Shown here piece by piece: positions 33,517 through 40,517 of a stretch of 64,000 bases of DNA. The DNA comes from Acidobacteriota bacterium (GTDB lineage: Bacteria; Acidobacteriota; UBA4820; DSQY01). Location: contig JAJYLT010000006.1 of assembly GCA_021787565.1 (NCBI GenBank), positions 52,418 to 116,417 of the forward strand, given 5' to 3'. The notes below the pieces were generated by a model. The model ran no database searches. It was not told where the DNA came from and saw only the letters and a program-made list of their open reading frames with translations. Both the position numbers and the translations under genes were made by a program. Positions within the stretch are counted from its first letter, which is position 1, and the number at the start of each line of letters is the position of its first letter.

Positions 33517-34416
33517 TCACCTCCGTCCCCTGGGGTTGAAGTCCGGGGTCGTATTCGAGCCGTGCACCTCGGAGTGACAGTCCCAGCAGCGGGCGCCACC
33601 GGCCAGGTCAAATTCGTGGTCTACCTGGCCCATGCCGGGGAAGGTGGATTGAAGGTGACACGAGAGGCAAACGCCGTTGCCCACGCTCACGAGCATTTCC
33701 CGGTTCCAGGAGCCATGGGGTCTGTGGCACGTGGTGCAGCCCTGATCCATGGCGGGGTGCTGAAAGAGATAAGGCCCCGCCTGCTCCTCGTGGCACTTCA
33801 GGCACGCGGCCTTTCGGACTCCGCCGGCCGGCTCGGCGGTTCGCCTCCCGTGGACGTCGTGGCAATCCACACAGTCCACGAGGCCCTCCTGCACCGGATG
33901 GTGGAACTCCTGTAGGAACTCGGCTTTCACCTCGCCGTGACAGGTCGTGCAGAGGACCCAGCTACGGTGCCGCTGGGCCGCCGGAAGGGCCTTCTCCTTC
34001 GGCTTGAAGTGGAGAGCCTGGGCGGTGTGGCAGTCCCAGCAACTCACCCGGCCGGAGTGGGGAGACTCCCTCCAGTTGGGGAAGTCGCTCCCGTGGCACG
34101 TCAAGCAGGCTTCGGCCTGGCGCTCCGGGCCCCACGCCGCAAGCTGCGACGGCCCACGAATGTCTTTGGGATCGCCGCTTTCCATGTGCTTTGCCGGGTT
34201 GCCGTGACAAGCCACGCAAAAGGCGGAGCCGTCGTTGGCCACCCCTCTGTGCGGGGTGGCGAGAAGGGTTTTGACCTGGTCCTCGTGGCAGCCGGCGCAC
34301 GGGTTGGCGGCCCAAACAGCCCACCCCCCCAAGAGCACCGTGGCGGCGAGGACGCACAAACCCAGGCGCCAATGCCCGGCGTGGGCCTGGCCGTGGCCAT
34401 GCAACCGCTCCTTCAT
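33517..34416 (-). CDS. Decaheme c-type cytochrome (MtrA/DmsE-like)
   Basis: A 299-residue protein with a hydrophobic signal sequence (residues 17-36) and exactly ten C-x2-C-H haem sites: CAGCH, CVACH, CLTCH, CWDCH, CTTCH, CVDCH, CLKCH, CTTCH, CLSCH and CWDCH. Haem number and length equal MtrA, DmsE and PioA, the periplasmic decaheme partners of MtrB-type porins. The frame opens at 34656, but ATG 34416 has AGGAGGAAGC directly upstream and lies 3' of the sigma54 promoter, whereas the earlier codons do not. It is the first gene of the respiratory operon. Confidence 0.93.
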   Translation of the reverse strand: MKERLHGHGQAHAGHWRLGLCVLAATVLLGGWAVWAANPCAGCHEDQVKTLLATPHRGVANDGSAFCVACHGNPAKHMESGDPKDIRGPSQLAAWGPERQAEACLTCHGSDFPNWRESPHSGRVSCWDCHTAQALHFKPKEKALPAAQRHRSWVLCTTCHGEVKAEFLQEFHHPVQEGLVDCVDCHDVHGRRTAEPAGGVRKAACLKCHEEQAGPYLFQHPAMDQGCTTCHRPHGSWNREMLVSVGNGVCLSCHLQSTFPGMGQVDHEFDLAGGARCWDCHSEVHGSNTTPDFNPRGRR

Positions 34417-34531
34417 GCTTCCTCCTGTGGCGAAGTCCTTGTGGAAATGGTATGACCTACGCCCTTCACGCCCCGCGCTCCTCTCCTCCCCCGGCGGAGC
34501 CCCGAAAGGGCTCCGAGCTTGCCCGTTGTTA

Positions 34532-34546
34532 GCAAGATGCGAGCCA
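34532..34546 (-). promoter_or_regulatory. Sigma54 (-24/-12) promoter of the respiratory operon
   Basis: On the minus strand the sequence is TGGCTC-GCATC-TTGC, against the consensus TGGCAC-N5-TTGC: one mismatch, with the obligatory GG and GC ten bases apart. Transcription would start near 34520, giving a leader of about 105 bases before the decaheme ATG at 34416. A sigma54-dependent regulator is encoded directly upstream in the same orientation. Confidence 0.75.
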
Positions 34547-34563
34547 AGAGGAAACCCAGCTCC

Positions 34564-34597
34564 TATACGGAGCGGCACGAGTGAATGCGCATGGGGT
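34564..34597. repeat. 34-base motif shared with the acr3 3' side
   Basis: The copy begins TATACGGAGCGGCACGAG and matches 4718-4751 at about 29 of 34 positions. It ends 17 bases upstream of the -24 box. It could be a dispersed repeat that landed here or a regulatory site. Confidence 0.5.
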
Positions 34598-34659
34598 GGT
34601 GGGGCTTGGGGGTGTGCCGCTCTGCATAGTGGCTTTATTCGGGCTACCCTGCCCAAGAA

Positions 34660-34737
34660 CCGGCCGAAGGCTGGCCGGGAGACAGCCAGCCGATGCAGGA
34701 TGTCAAGGATATTCGGATGGGTGCCAAGCGTTGGGCA
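34660..34737 (-). promoter_or_regulatory. Inverted repeats between the sigma54 regulator gene and its putative target promoter
   Basis: TGCCAAGCGTTGGGCA (34722-34737) is a near-perfect dyad (TGCCAA / TTGG-G-CA) about 180 bases upstream of the -24 box, a usual distance for an enhancer of a sigma54 activator. CCGGCC-GAAGGCT-GGCCGG (34660-34678) is a second hairpin that might instead end the regulator transcript. Both roles are inference; the rest of 34417-34770 shows no reading frame I would trust. Confidence 0.4.
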
Positions 34738-34770
34738 AGGTGCCGAAATTCAGGCGCCCCGCGCCTGGAA

Positions 34771-36162
34771 TCAGGTGGAGGAAGGGTCTTTCTCGCCGCT
34801 GTTCTGGCCCGCGAGTTTGGCCCAGCGGTACTGGAAGGTGCTGCGCGCGACGCCGAGAAGGGCCGCCGCCTGGGACTGGTTCCCTCCCGCCCGCTCCATG
34901 GCGTGCAGGAGGAGGCGGCGCTCGGTCTCGCGGAGGACCTCTTCGAGCTGCATGGAACCGGAGAAGGAGGGGAGATCCGAAGGCCCTTGGTTCCGCGCCG
35001 CGCCCCAGATCTCTTCGGGCAGGTGCGCCGGCAGAAGCGTGTCTCCGTCGCACAGGGCCAAGGCCCCCTGAATCACGTGCTCCAATTCGCGCACGTTGCC
35101 CAGCCAGTCGTGGTTTTGCAGTAGGGCCGCGGCGGTGGGATGGAGCCCCGGGACGCTCGGCCGCCCCTCTGACAACTTCTTCAGGAAGAAACTGGCCATG
35201 GGGAGGATGTCCTCGCGACGCTCCCGGAGGGGCGGCAGCGTGATGTGAACCACGTGGAGGCGGTGGTAGAGGTCGCGCCGGAAAGCCTGTTCTTCTACCA
35301 TCAGCCCGAGGTTGCGTTTGCTGGCGGCGAGGAGGCGAAAGTCCACCGGGTGGGCCACGTTGGAGCCCAGCCGTTCGACCTTGCGCTCCTGAAGGACCCG
35401 AAGGAGCTTGCCTTGCATCTCCGGCGGGATGTCGTCCACGTCGTCCAGGAAAAGGGTACCCCGGTCCGCGGCCTCCACGCGTCCAGGGCGGGCGCGGTCG
35501 GCACCGGTGAAGGCGCCCCGCTCGTGGCCGAAAAGCTCGTCTTCCACCAAGCTGGCGGAGAGTCCCGCGAAGGAGATGGGGATGAAGGGACCGGAGGAGC
35601 GCAAGCTCTCTTCGTGGATTGCCCTGGCCACAACCTCTTTGCCCGTGCCGGTCTCTCCCTCTATGAGCACGTCCACGGCCTGGCCCGCGACGCGGTGGAG
35701 CAGTCTCCACAAGTCCTGCATGGCCCTGGACACACCCAGAAAGATCGACTGCTGGCGAAGCCGCATGACCTGCCGTTCCAGGTCGTCGGCACGCTGGCGC
35801 AGGCGGATGAGCTCGGCCACGTGCGCGACGCGCTCCAAAAACTCGTCCATTTCGAAGGGCTTCACCACGTAGTCCGCGGCACCGGCCTTCAGGGCGGCCA
35901 CGGCGTCCTTCACCGAGGCGTAGGTGGTCATGATGACCACCTCCGTGGCGGGGTAGGCCGCCCGCGTCCGCTGTAGGAGCTCCAACCCGTCCATGCCGGG
36001 CATGCGGACGTCAGCGAGCACGATGGCCGGCCCTTCCCTCTCCACGAGCCGCCAGGCGTCCATGCCGCTCGCGGCCTCGGTCACCTCGTACCCGGCTTCG
36101 GAGAGGCTGTCGCGCAGGTTCATGCGCAGCAACTTTTCATCTTCGGCGATCAGGAGCTTCAT
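34771..36162 (-). CDS. Sigma54-dependent response regulator (NtrC/AioR type)
   Basis: A 463-residue activator in the order receiver, AAA+, Fis-type helix-turn-helix. Phospho-acceptor Asp51 lies in IVLADVRMPGMDG. The AAA+ domain has Walker A GETGTGKE, the sigma54-contact loop GAFTGA and GTLFLDDVDD. The C-terminus has GGNQSQAAALLGVARSTFQYR. It overlaps the kinase gene (ATGA) and is followed by a -24/-12 promoter, so the downstream respiratory operon is its likely target. Confidence 0.95.
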   Translation of the reverse strand: MKLLIAEDEKLLRMNLRDSLSEAGYEVTEAASGMDAWRLVEREGPAIVLADVRMPGMDGLELLQRTRAAYPATEVVIMTTYASVKDAVAALKAGAADYVVKPFEMDEFLERVAHVAELIRLRQRADDLERQVMRLRQQSIFLGVSRAMQDLWRLLHRVAGQAVDVLIEGETGTGKEVVARAIHEESLRSSGPFIPISFAGLSASLVEDELFGHERGAFTGADRARPGRVEAADRGTLFLDDVDDIPPEMQGKLLRVLQERKVERLGSNVAHPVDFRLLAASKRNLGLMVEEQAFRRDLYHRLHVVHITLPPLRERREDILPMASFFLKKLSEGRPSVPGLHPTAAALLQNHDWLGNVRELEHVIQGALALCDGDTLLPAHLPEEIWGAARNQGPSDLPSFSGSMQLEEVLRETERRLLLHAMERAGGNQSQAAALLGVARSTFQYRWAKLAGQNSGEKDPSST

Positions 36163-37571
36163 GATGGAACCTTCTTGAGAAGGAGAACGGCGCGCGTGCC
36201 CTGCCCCGGGGTGCTTTCCAGCGAGAGTACGCCGCCGTGGTCTTTCACCATTTGGCGGCTCAAGGGCAGGCCCAACCCCGTCCCCTTGCCTGGCGGCTTG
36301 GTCGAGAAGAGGGGGTCGAAGGCCCTGGAGAGAACCTCCGGCGGCATGCCCGGACCGTCATCGGCTACCTCCAGGCGGACCCAATCATCGGCTTCGCAGC
36401 CTCCCACCGTGACGGTTCCCCCCCGTTCCTCCACCGCGTCCACGGCGTTGAACACCAAGTTGAGCAGTACTTGTAACAGGCAGGAGGGGTCGAAGTAAAC
36501 GGGGGGCAGCGAGGAGGGCAGGTCCGTGACCAGCCGCGCAGTGGGGCTGAGGCGGGGCCCGGCGAGCAGTTGGAGCTTGTGGGCGACCTCGTCCAACCGC
36601 ACGGGGCCCGGCTCGGCGCGTTGCTGGCGGATGAAGCGCATCGTGCTGGCGAGCACGTCCCGAATGTGTTGCGCCGCGTCGAGCATGGGCCCCGCATAGG
36701 CCTCCACCTTCTTGGCGTCGGCCGGGTTCTTGGCCAGTCGCTGAAGGGAGGCGATGAGCCCCCCCAGAGGGTTGTTGATCTCGTGGGCCAGGCCCGATGC
36801 CAGGAGACCCATGGCGGTGAGGCGGTCCCCTTCCTGGAACTTCGAGAGCAGGGCGAGGTGATCGCGGTGCAAGGCCTGCGCCCTCCCCATCATGGCCTTC
36901 AGGTGCCTGGCCACCTCCCCTATTTCGTCCCGGCGAACCGTGGGGAGTGCGGGAGTGGGCCGGTCGAAGGAGAAGGCCTCCGCCCCGGCCACGAGCTCAT
37001 GGGCGCCCCGCCGAACGTCACGCGCCACCAGAAAGGCGCCCACGGATCCGAAGACGAGGAAGGCCAGGATCATGGCGAGTATCAGGGCCTGCCCCAAACG
37101 GACCCGCACGCGGATGGAACGCTCGGAGATCCCCAGCCGCACCCAGCCTGCCGTACCGTTGGCGATGGGGGCGGAAAAATCCAGGAAGCGGCCGTCCTCG
37201 GAGCGAAAGCGCTGAACCTCTTCACCCGGATGCGGCGGGTTCCGAAGGAAGCCGGGCACGGCCGGGCCGAAGGTCCCCCCGAGCGGGGTGCCCCCCGGCC
37301 CATAAAGGACGAGGTAGAGAACGTCCGGATTGTCCCTCTTGAAATCGTTGGCCAAGGAGGCCATGGCCAGGGGGTCTCCCTGGAGGACCGAAGGGAGGCC
37401 GGCGCTCGCCGCCAGAAGGCTCAGCGATCGCCCCCTCTCCTCAAATTCACGCTCCAGGCTGCTGTAGGCCAGGCGTCCAAAGACGTAGTAGTTGGCGGAG
37501 CCGAAGAGGCCCACTCCGACGAGCAGCAGCAGCAGAATTCTGGTGCTCAAGGAAAAGCCCCTAGGGAGCAT
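36159..37571 (-). CDS. Membrane sensor histidine kinase, partner of the sigma54 regulator
   Basis: A 470-residue kinase. Two membrane segments (~10-30 and ~170-192) enclose a ~135-residue periplasmic domain, followed by HAMP (to ~245), HisKA with His263 (SGLAHEINNPLGG) and an ATPase domain with NLVFNAVDAV, DDGPGMPPE and GKGTGLGLPLS. The start overlaps the end of the PhnD-like gene by 11 bases and the stop overlaps the regulator start. The three genes therefore form a single sensory operon. The periplasmic domain probably reads the state of the PhnD-like lipoprotein, as in AioX-AioS. Confidence 0.93.
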   Translation of the reverse strand: MLPRGFSLSTRILLLLLVGVGLFGSANYYVFGRLAYSSLEREFEERGRSLSLLAASAGLPSVLQGDPLAMASLANDFKRDNPDVLYLVLYGPGGTPLGGTFGPAVPGFLRNPPHPGEEVQRFRSEDGRFLDFSAPIANGTAGWVRLGISERSIRVRVRLGQALILAMILAFLVFGSVGAFLVARDVRRGAHELVAGAEAFSFDRPTPALPTVRRDEIGEVARHLKAMMGRAQALHRDHLALLSKFQEGDRLTAMGLLASGLAHEINNPLGGLIASLQRLAKNPADAKKVEAYAGPMLDAAQHIRDVLASTMRFIRQQRAEPGPVRLDEVAHKLQLLAGPRLSPTARLVTDLPSSLPPVYFDPSCLLQVLLNLVFNAVDAVEERGGTVTVGGCEADDWVRLEVADDGPGMPPEVLSRAFDPLFSTKPPGKGTGLGLPLSRQMVKDHGGVLSLESTPGQGTRAVLLLKKVPS

Positions 37572-38499
37572 GCGCTGCTTCCATCATGAGACCCACCTCG
37601 GCCAGGTGCTTCAGGTAGGTGGCATCGGGTTCGGCGAAACCCGTCCAGCCCATGAGAGCGAGCGCTCTCCGGCCCTTTTCCGAGGCCGGGAGGCCGAGAA
37701 AGGACCTCCTGAGCTCTTCGGCTCGAGCCGGGGACAGGGAGGCGGGCACCACGATGGGAGGGGCGGGGAAATCGGGAGACCGGTCCAGAATTCGGAGGGC
37801 CTCTGCCTCCTGCGGGTGGTGCCCGGTCCACTCACGGAAGACGGCGCTGTCCACCGAGGCCGACTGGATGAGCCCGCCAGCCACCATGGCGAGGGATCGG
37901 TCGTGGCTATGGGTGAAGTGGACCCGGCCGAAAAAAAGGTGAGGGTTTCGCCCGGAGCTCCTGACGCGGGCGAGCGGATAAAGACATCCCGTGAGGGAGA
38001 GCGGGTCGGTGAAAGCGATGGAGGCGCCCTCAAGGTCATTGAAGCGGTGGAAGGTGGAACTCCTGGCCACCACTATGAGCGCATGGTAATAGCTGGTGCC
38101 GGGCGGAATCTGGGGGACGAGGAGGACCCGGGTGCTCCGGGCGAAGGCAGGGTCGCTGAAGGCGCCCGTGCAGACGATGGCGGCATCGAGTTGGCCGAAG
38201 AGGACCATGTCGTTGATTTCCTGGTAGCTGGCGCCGAAAAAAGGCTTGACCCTGAGGCCCAATGGCTGGGAAAGTGCCTGGGCGAGCAGGGCCATGCCCT
38301 GAGCGCTGGCCTGCGCCGAAATGATAGGCGCCATACCGATGAAGACCGGCGGGGGCGTACCGGGTTGGGCGGCAACCGGAGAGGCCGGGGCTTTGAGGGA
38401 CACGGGCTTATAATCCCGGTCATGGCAGGCCAGCAGGGTCGGCAGAAACAGCAAGAAAAAAAACCGCCAAGACTCTATGTTCCTCCCATTCATCCCCAT
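37561..38499 (-). CDS. PhnD-like periplasmic binding lipoprotein (AioX/TorT-like sensor)
   Basis: A 312-residue lipoprotein: signal with lipobox LPTLLAC, then a phosphonate-binding (PhnD/SBP) domain with VFIGMAPIISAQASAQG, LLAQALSQPLGLRVKPFFG, INDMVLFGQLDAAIVCTGAF and FNDLEGASIAFTDPLSLTG. No ABC permease or ATPase accompanies it; instead it overlaps a histidine kinase gene. The same trio (PhnD-like protein, kinase, sigma54 regulator) is known from AioXSR, where AioX binds arsenite to induce arsenite oxidase. The ligand here is unknown. Two close ATGs (38499, 38493) are possible; ribosome sites are weak. Confidence 0.88.
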   Translation of the reverse strand: MGMNGRNIESWRFFFLLFLPTLLACHDRDYKPVSLKAPASPVAAQPGTPPPVFIGMAPIISAQASAQGMALLAQALSQPLGLRVKPFFGASYQEINDMVLFGQLDAAIVCTGAFSDPAFARSTRVLLVPQIPPGTSYYHALIVVARSSTFHRFNDLEGASIAFTDPLSLTGCLYPLARVRSSGRNPHLFFGRVHFTHSHDRSLAMVAGGLIQSASVDSAVFREWTGHHPQEAEALRILDRSPDFPAPPIVVPASLSPARAEELRRSFLGLPASEKGRRALALMGWTGFAEPDATYLKHLAEVGLMMEAAHAP

Positions 38500-38738
38500 G
38501 ACGGCTACTCTATCCCACTTTGGCCGCCGGATCACGTCGTTTCCAATGATCTTCTTAAGATTCCGCCGGGAGCTGGAGACGGGAAACAGGGGGTGCAAAA
38601 GGGCGCGGCCATGATCCAGCGGGGTTTGTTTCGCGGCCTCTCGCCATGGCTGCGCTGAAGGAAGGCCGTGGAATCGCGCGTCCCTGTGGTTCGCCTGCGA
38701 CATCTCGCGCACTGGAGGAGCAAGGAAAGCGCTCTGGC

Positions 38739-38766
38739 TTGACAACAATTCGATTATCCGGATAAT
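38739..38766 (+). promoter_or_regulatory. Promoter with perfect 14-bp palindrome in front of arsR4
   Basis: TTGACA (38739-38744) and GATAAT (38761-38766) with a 16-base spacer form a strong sigma70 promoter. The perfect palindrome ATTATCCGGATAAT (38753-38766) covers the -10 box, the expected place for an ArsR operator. The rest of the 38500-38738 gap between the divergent sensory and arsR4 units shows no further clear site. Confidence 0.75.
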
Positions 38767-38785
38767 AGGTGCATTGGGAGACGGC

Positions 38786-39118
38786 ATGGCAGATCCGCTC
38801 AAGGTTCAAGCAAGGCTGTTCAGAGACCTGGGCCATCCGCTGCGCCTGCGGATTCTCTGCCTCCTGGCTCGGGAGGGACGGCAGTGCGTCTGCCGGATGC
38901 TGCCCGAGCTGGAGGTGCCCCAACCGACGCTCTCCAGACACCTCGCGGTCCTTCGCGATCACGGCCTCATCGAGGACGAGCGCGAGGGGACGATGGTCTT
39001 CTACCGGATCGCGGACGAAACGGTTCTGGCGGCCATGCGAGCCGTCGGCCTTCCGTGCGCCGCGGCGAAGAGGCCGTTCCGAAAGAGACGGCCAAGCAAG
39101 GGAGGAGTCGATGAATAA
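38786..39118 (+). CDS. arsR: ArsR-family repressor with CVC motif (arsR4), heads the arsP operon
   Basis: A 110-residue ArsR-type repressor; RQCVCRMLPELEVPQPTLSRHLAVLRDHGLI has the C-V-C pair at the metalloid-binding position and the DNA-reading helix. TTG 38774 is in frame, but ATG 38786 follows GGGAG with 5-6 base spacing. The gene overlaps the thioredoxin gene by 8 bases. It probably binds the palindrome at 38753-38766 and releases it with As(III) or a methylated arsenical. Confidence 0.92.
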   Translation: MADPLKVQARLFRDLGHPLRLRILCLLAREGRQCVCRMLPELEVPQPTLSRHLAVLRDHGLIEDEREGTMVFYRIADETVLAAMRAVGLPCAAAKRPFRKRRPSKGGVDE

Positions 39119-39536
39119 GAGAATAGTGGCGGGTGCGGTCATCGCGGCTTTGGTGTTGGCCTCGGTGTGGTCCATCGCCGATGCTCGCGGCAAGAAAGAG
39201 GAAAAGCCTGCCCAGAAAACCGTTGCCTCCCAGGAGGCGGGCAAGCCCCAGCCCCTGCCCCGCATGGTGGACCTGGGCAAGACGTGGTGCATCCCCTGCA
39301 AGCAGATGGTGGCGGTTCTCCAGGAGGCCGAGCTTCGCTACAAGGGCAAGGCGGTCATCGAGTTCATCGACCTGGACAAGAAGCCTGAGGCGGCCCGGGA
39401 GTACAAGATCATGATGATCCCCACCCAGATCTTCTTCACCGCCGACGGGAAGGAGTTCGAGCGCCACGTGGGCTACCTCCCCTTTGAAGAGGTGGAGAAG
39501 ATCTTTACCAAGATGGGCGTTCAGCGGAGCCATTGA
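39111..39536 (+). CDS. Exported thioredoxin-like protein (WCIPC)
   Basis: A 141-residue protein with an N-terminal signal/anchor (IVAGAVIAALVLASVWSIA) and a thioredoxin domain with active site TWCIPCKQM (Cys60, Cys63), followed by FIDLDKKPEAAREYKIMMIPTQIFF with the cis-proline. It should work in the periplasm, reduced by the CcdA-type protein whose gene overlaps it by one base (TGATG). Its substrate may be a thiol in the ArsP system or a metalloid-damaged protein. Confidence 0.92.
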   Translation: MNKRIVAGAVIAALVLASVWSIADARGKKEEKPAQKTVASQEAGKPQPLPRMVDLGKTWCIPCKQMVAVLQEAELRYKGKAVIEFIDLDKKPEAAREYKIMMIPTQIFFTADGKEFERHVGYLPFEEVEKIFTKMGVQRSH

Positions 39537-40240
39537 TGGAAGGGCTCTTGAGCCAGTTCGGAAGCCTCATCGAGACGGCGCCCCTTCTCGCCTTCGGGGC
39601 GACCTTCCTGGGCGGACTCCTGACCGCGAGCAACCCGTGCGTGCTCGTCAGCATCCCGCTCGTTCTGGCTTATGTCGGGGGCAGCGAGCAGGCTACGTCG
39701 CTCAGGCGATCCATGCTCTACGCCCTCTCGATGGTGGCGGGCCTGGCCCTGACCTTCACCGCCCTGGGGCTGGCCGCGGCCCTGATGGGAAGGCTCTTCG
39801 GCGTTCAGGGCCGCTTCTGGCCCTACCTCATCGGGGGGATCTGCCTCGTGATGGGGCTGCACATGCTGGGATGGCTCCCGCTGCGCCTGGGTTTTGCGCT
39901 GCCCCTCCGGCCTCGCAGCCGGGGCGCCCTGGGCGCCTTCCTCCTGGGCATTCTCTTCGGTGTCATCTCCACACCCTGCGCGGTGCCCATCCTGGCCGTG
40001 CTCCTGGCCTTCATCGCGGCCAAGGGTAGCGTCCTCTACGGAGGAGGTCTGTTGCTGGCCTACGCCCTGGGCCACAGCATGCTGGTGCTCCTGGCCGGCG
40101 TTTCCATGGGCGCCGTGAAGGAACTCGTCGCCAGCCGCCGCTGGGCCGGGGTCAATCTCTGGCTGCGCCGCGGAGCCGGGGCGCTGATCCTGGCTCTCGG
40201 CCTGTACGTCATCGGGGCGCCCCTGATGGGGGGAGCCTGA
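39536..40240 (+). CDS. ccdA: CcdA/DsbD-type transmembrane thiol reductase
   Basis: A 234-residue six-segment membrane protein of the CcdA family that carries reducing equivalents from cytoplasmic thioredoxin to the periplasm. The two redox cysteines stand in TASNPCVLVSIPL (first segment) and VISTPCAVPILAV (fourth). ATG 39536 is preferred to the TTG at 39533. The pairing with the exported thioredoxin directly upstream is the standard CcdA-TlpA arrangement. Confidence 0.92.
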   Translation: MEGLLSQFGSLIETAPLLAFGATFLGGLLTASNPCVLVSIPLVLAYVGGSEQATSLRRSMLYALSMVAGLALTFTALGLAAALMGRLFGVQGRFWPYLIGGICLVMGLHMLGWLPLRLGFALPLRPRSRGALGAFLLGILFGVISTPCAVPILAVLLAFIAAKGSVLYGGGLLLAYALGHSMLVLLAGVSMGAVKELVASRRWAGVNLWLRRGAGALILALGLYVIGAPLMGGA

Positions 40241-40265
40241 TTGTTTCGAAGAAAGGAGTGCATCC

Positions 40266-40517
40266 ATGAACCTCGATATTCGCGTGGCGGGCCCCGGCTG
40301 CCGGAACTGCCAGGAACTCGAATCCCGCGTGATCAAGGCGCTCGAAGATCTCCGGGTGGAGGCCACGGTCGTGAAGGTGACCGACTTCAAGGACATCGCG
40401 TCCCTGGGAATCCTCGCCACGCCAGGCCTCATCATCAACGGCAAGGCCGTCCTCCAGGGCAAGCTGCCCAGCGTGGGGATCGTGAAAGGGTTGATCTTGG
40501 AGGCCATGCGGTCGTGA
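40266..40517 (+). CDS. Small thioredoxin-fold redox-active disulfide protein
   Basis: An 83-residue protein with GPGCRNCQELESRVIKAL (Cys12, Cys15) and TPGLIINGKAVLQGKLPS, the pattern of the archaeal/bacterial redox-active disulfide protein 2 family. Members are repeatedly found next to DUF318/ArsP permeases. A cytoplasmic thiol relay to the permease is plausible. AAGGAGTGCATCC precedes the ATG, and the stop overlaps the arsP start (GTGA). Confidence 0.9.
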   Translation: MNLDIRVAGPGCRNCQELESRVIKALEDLRVEATVVKVTDFKDIASLGILATPGLIINGKAVLQGKLPSVGIVKGLILEAMRS

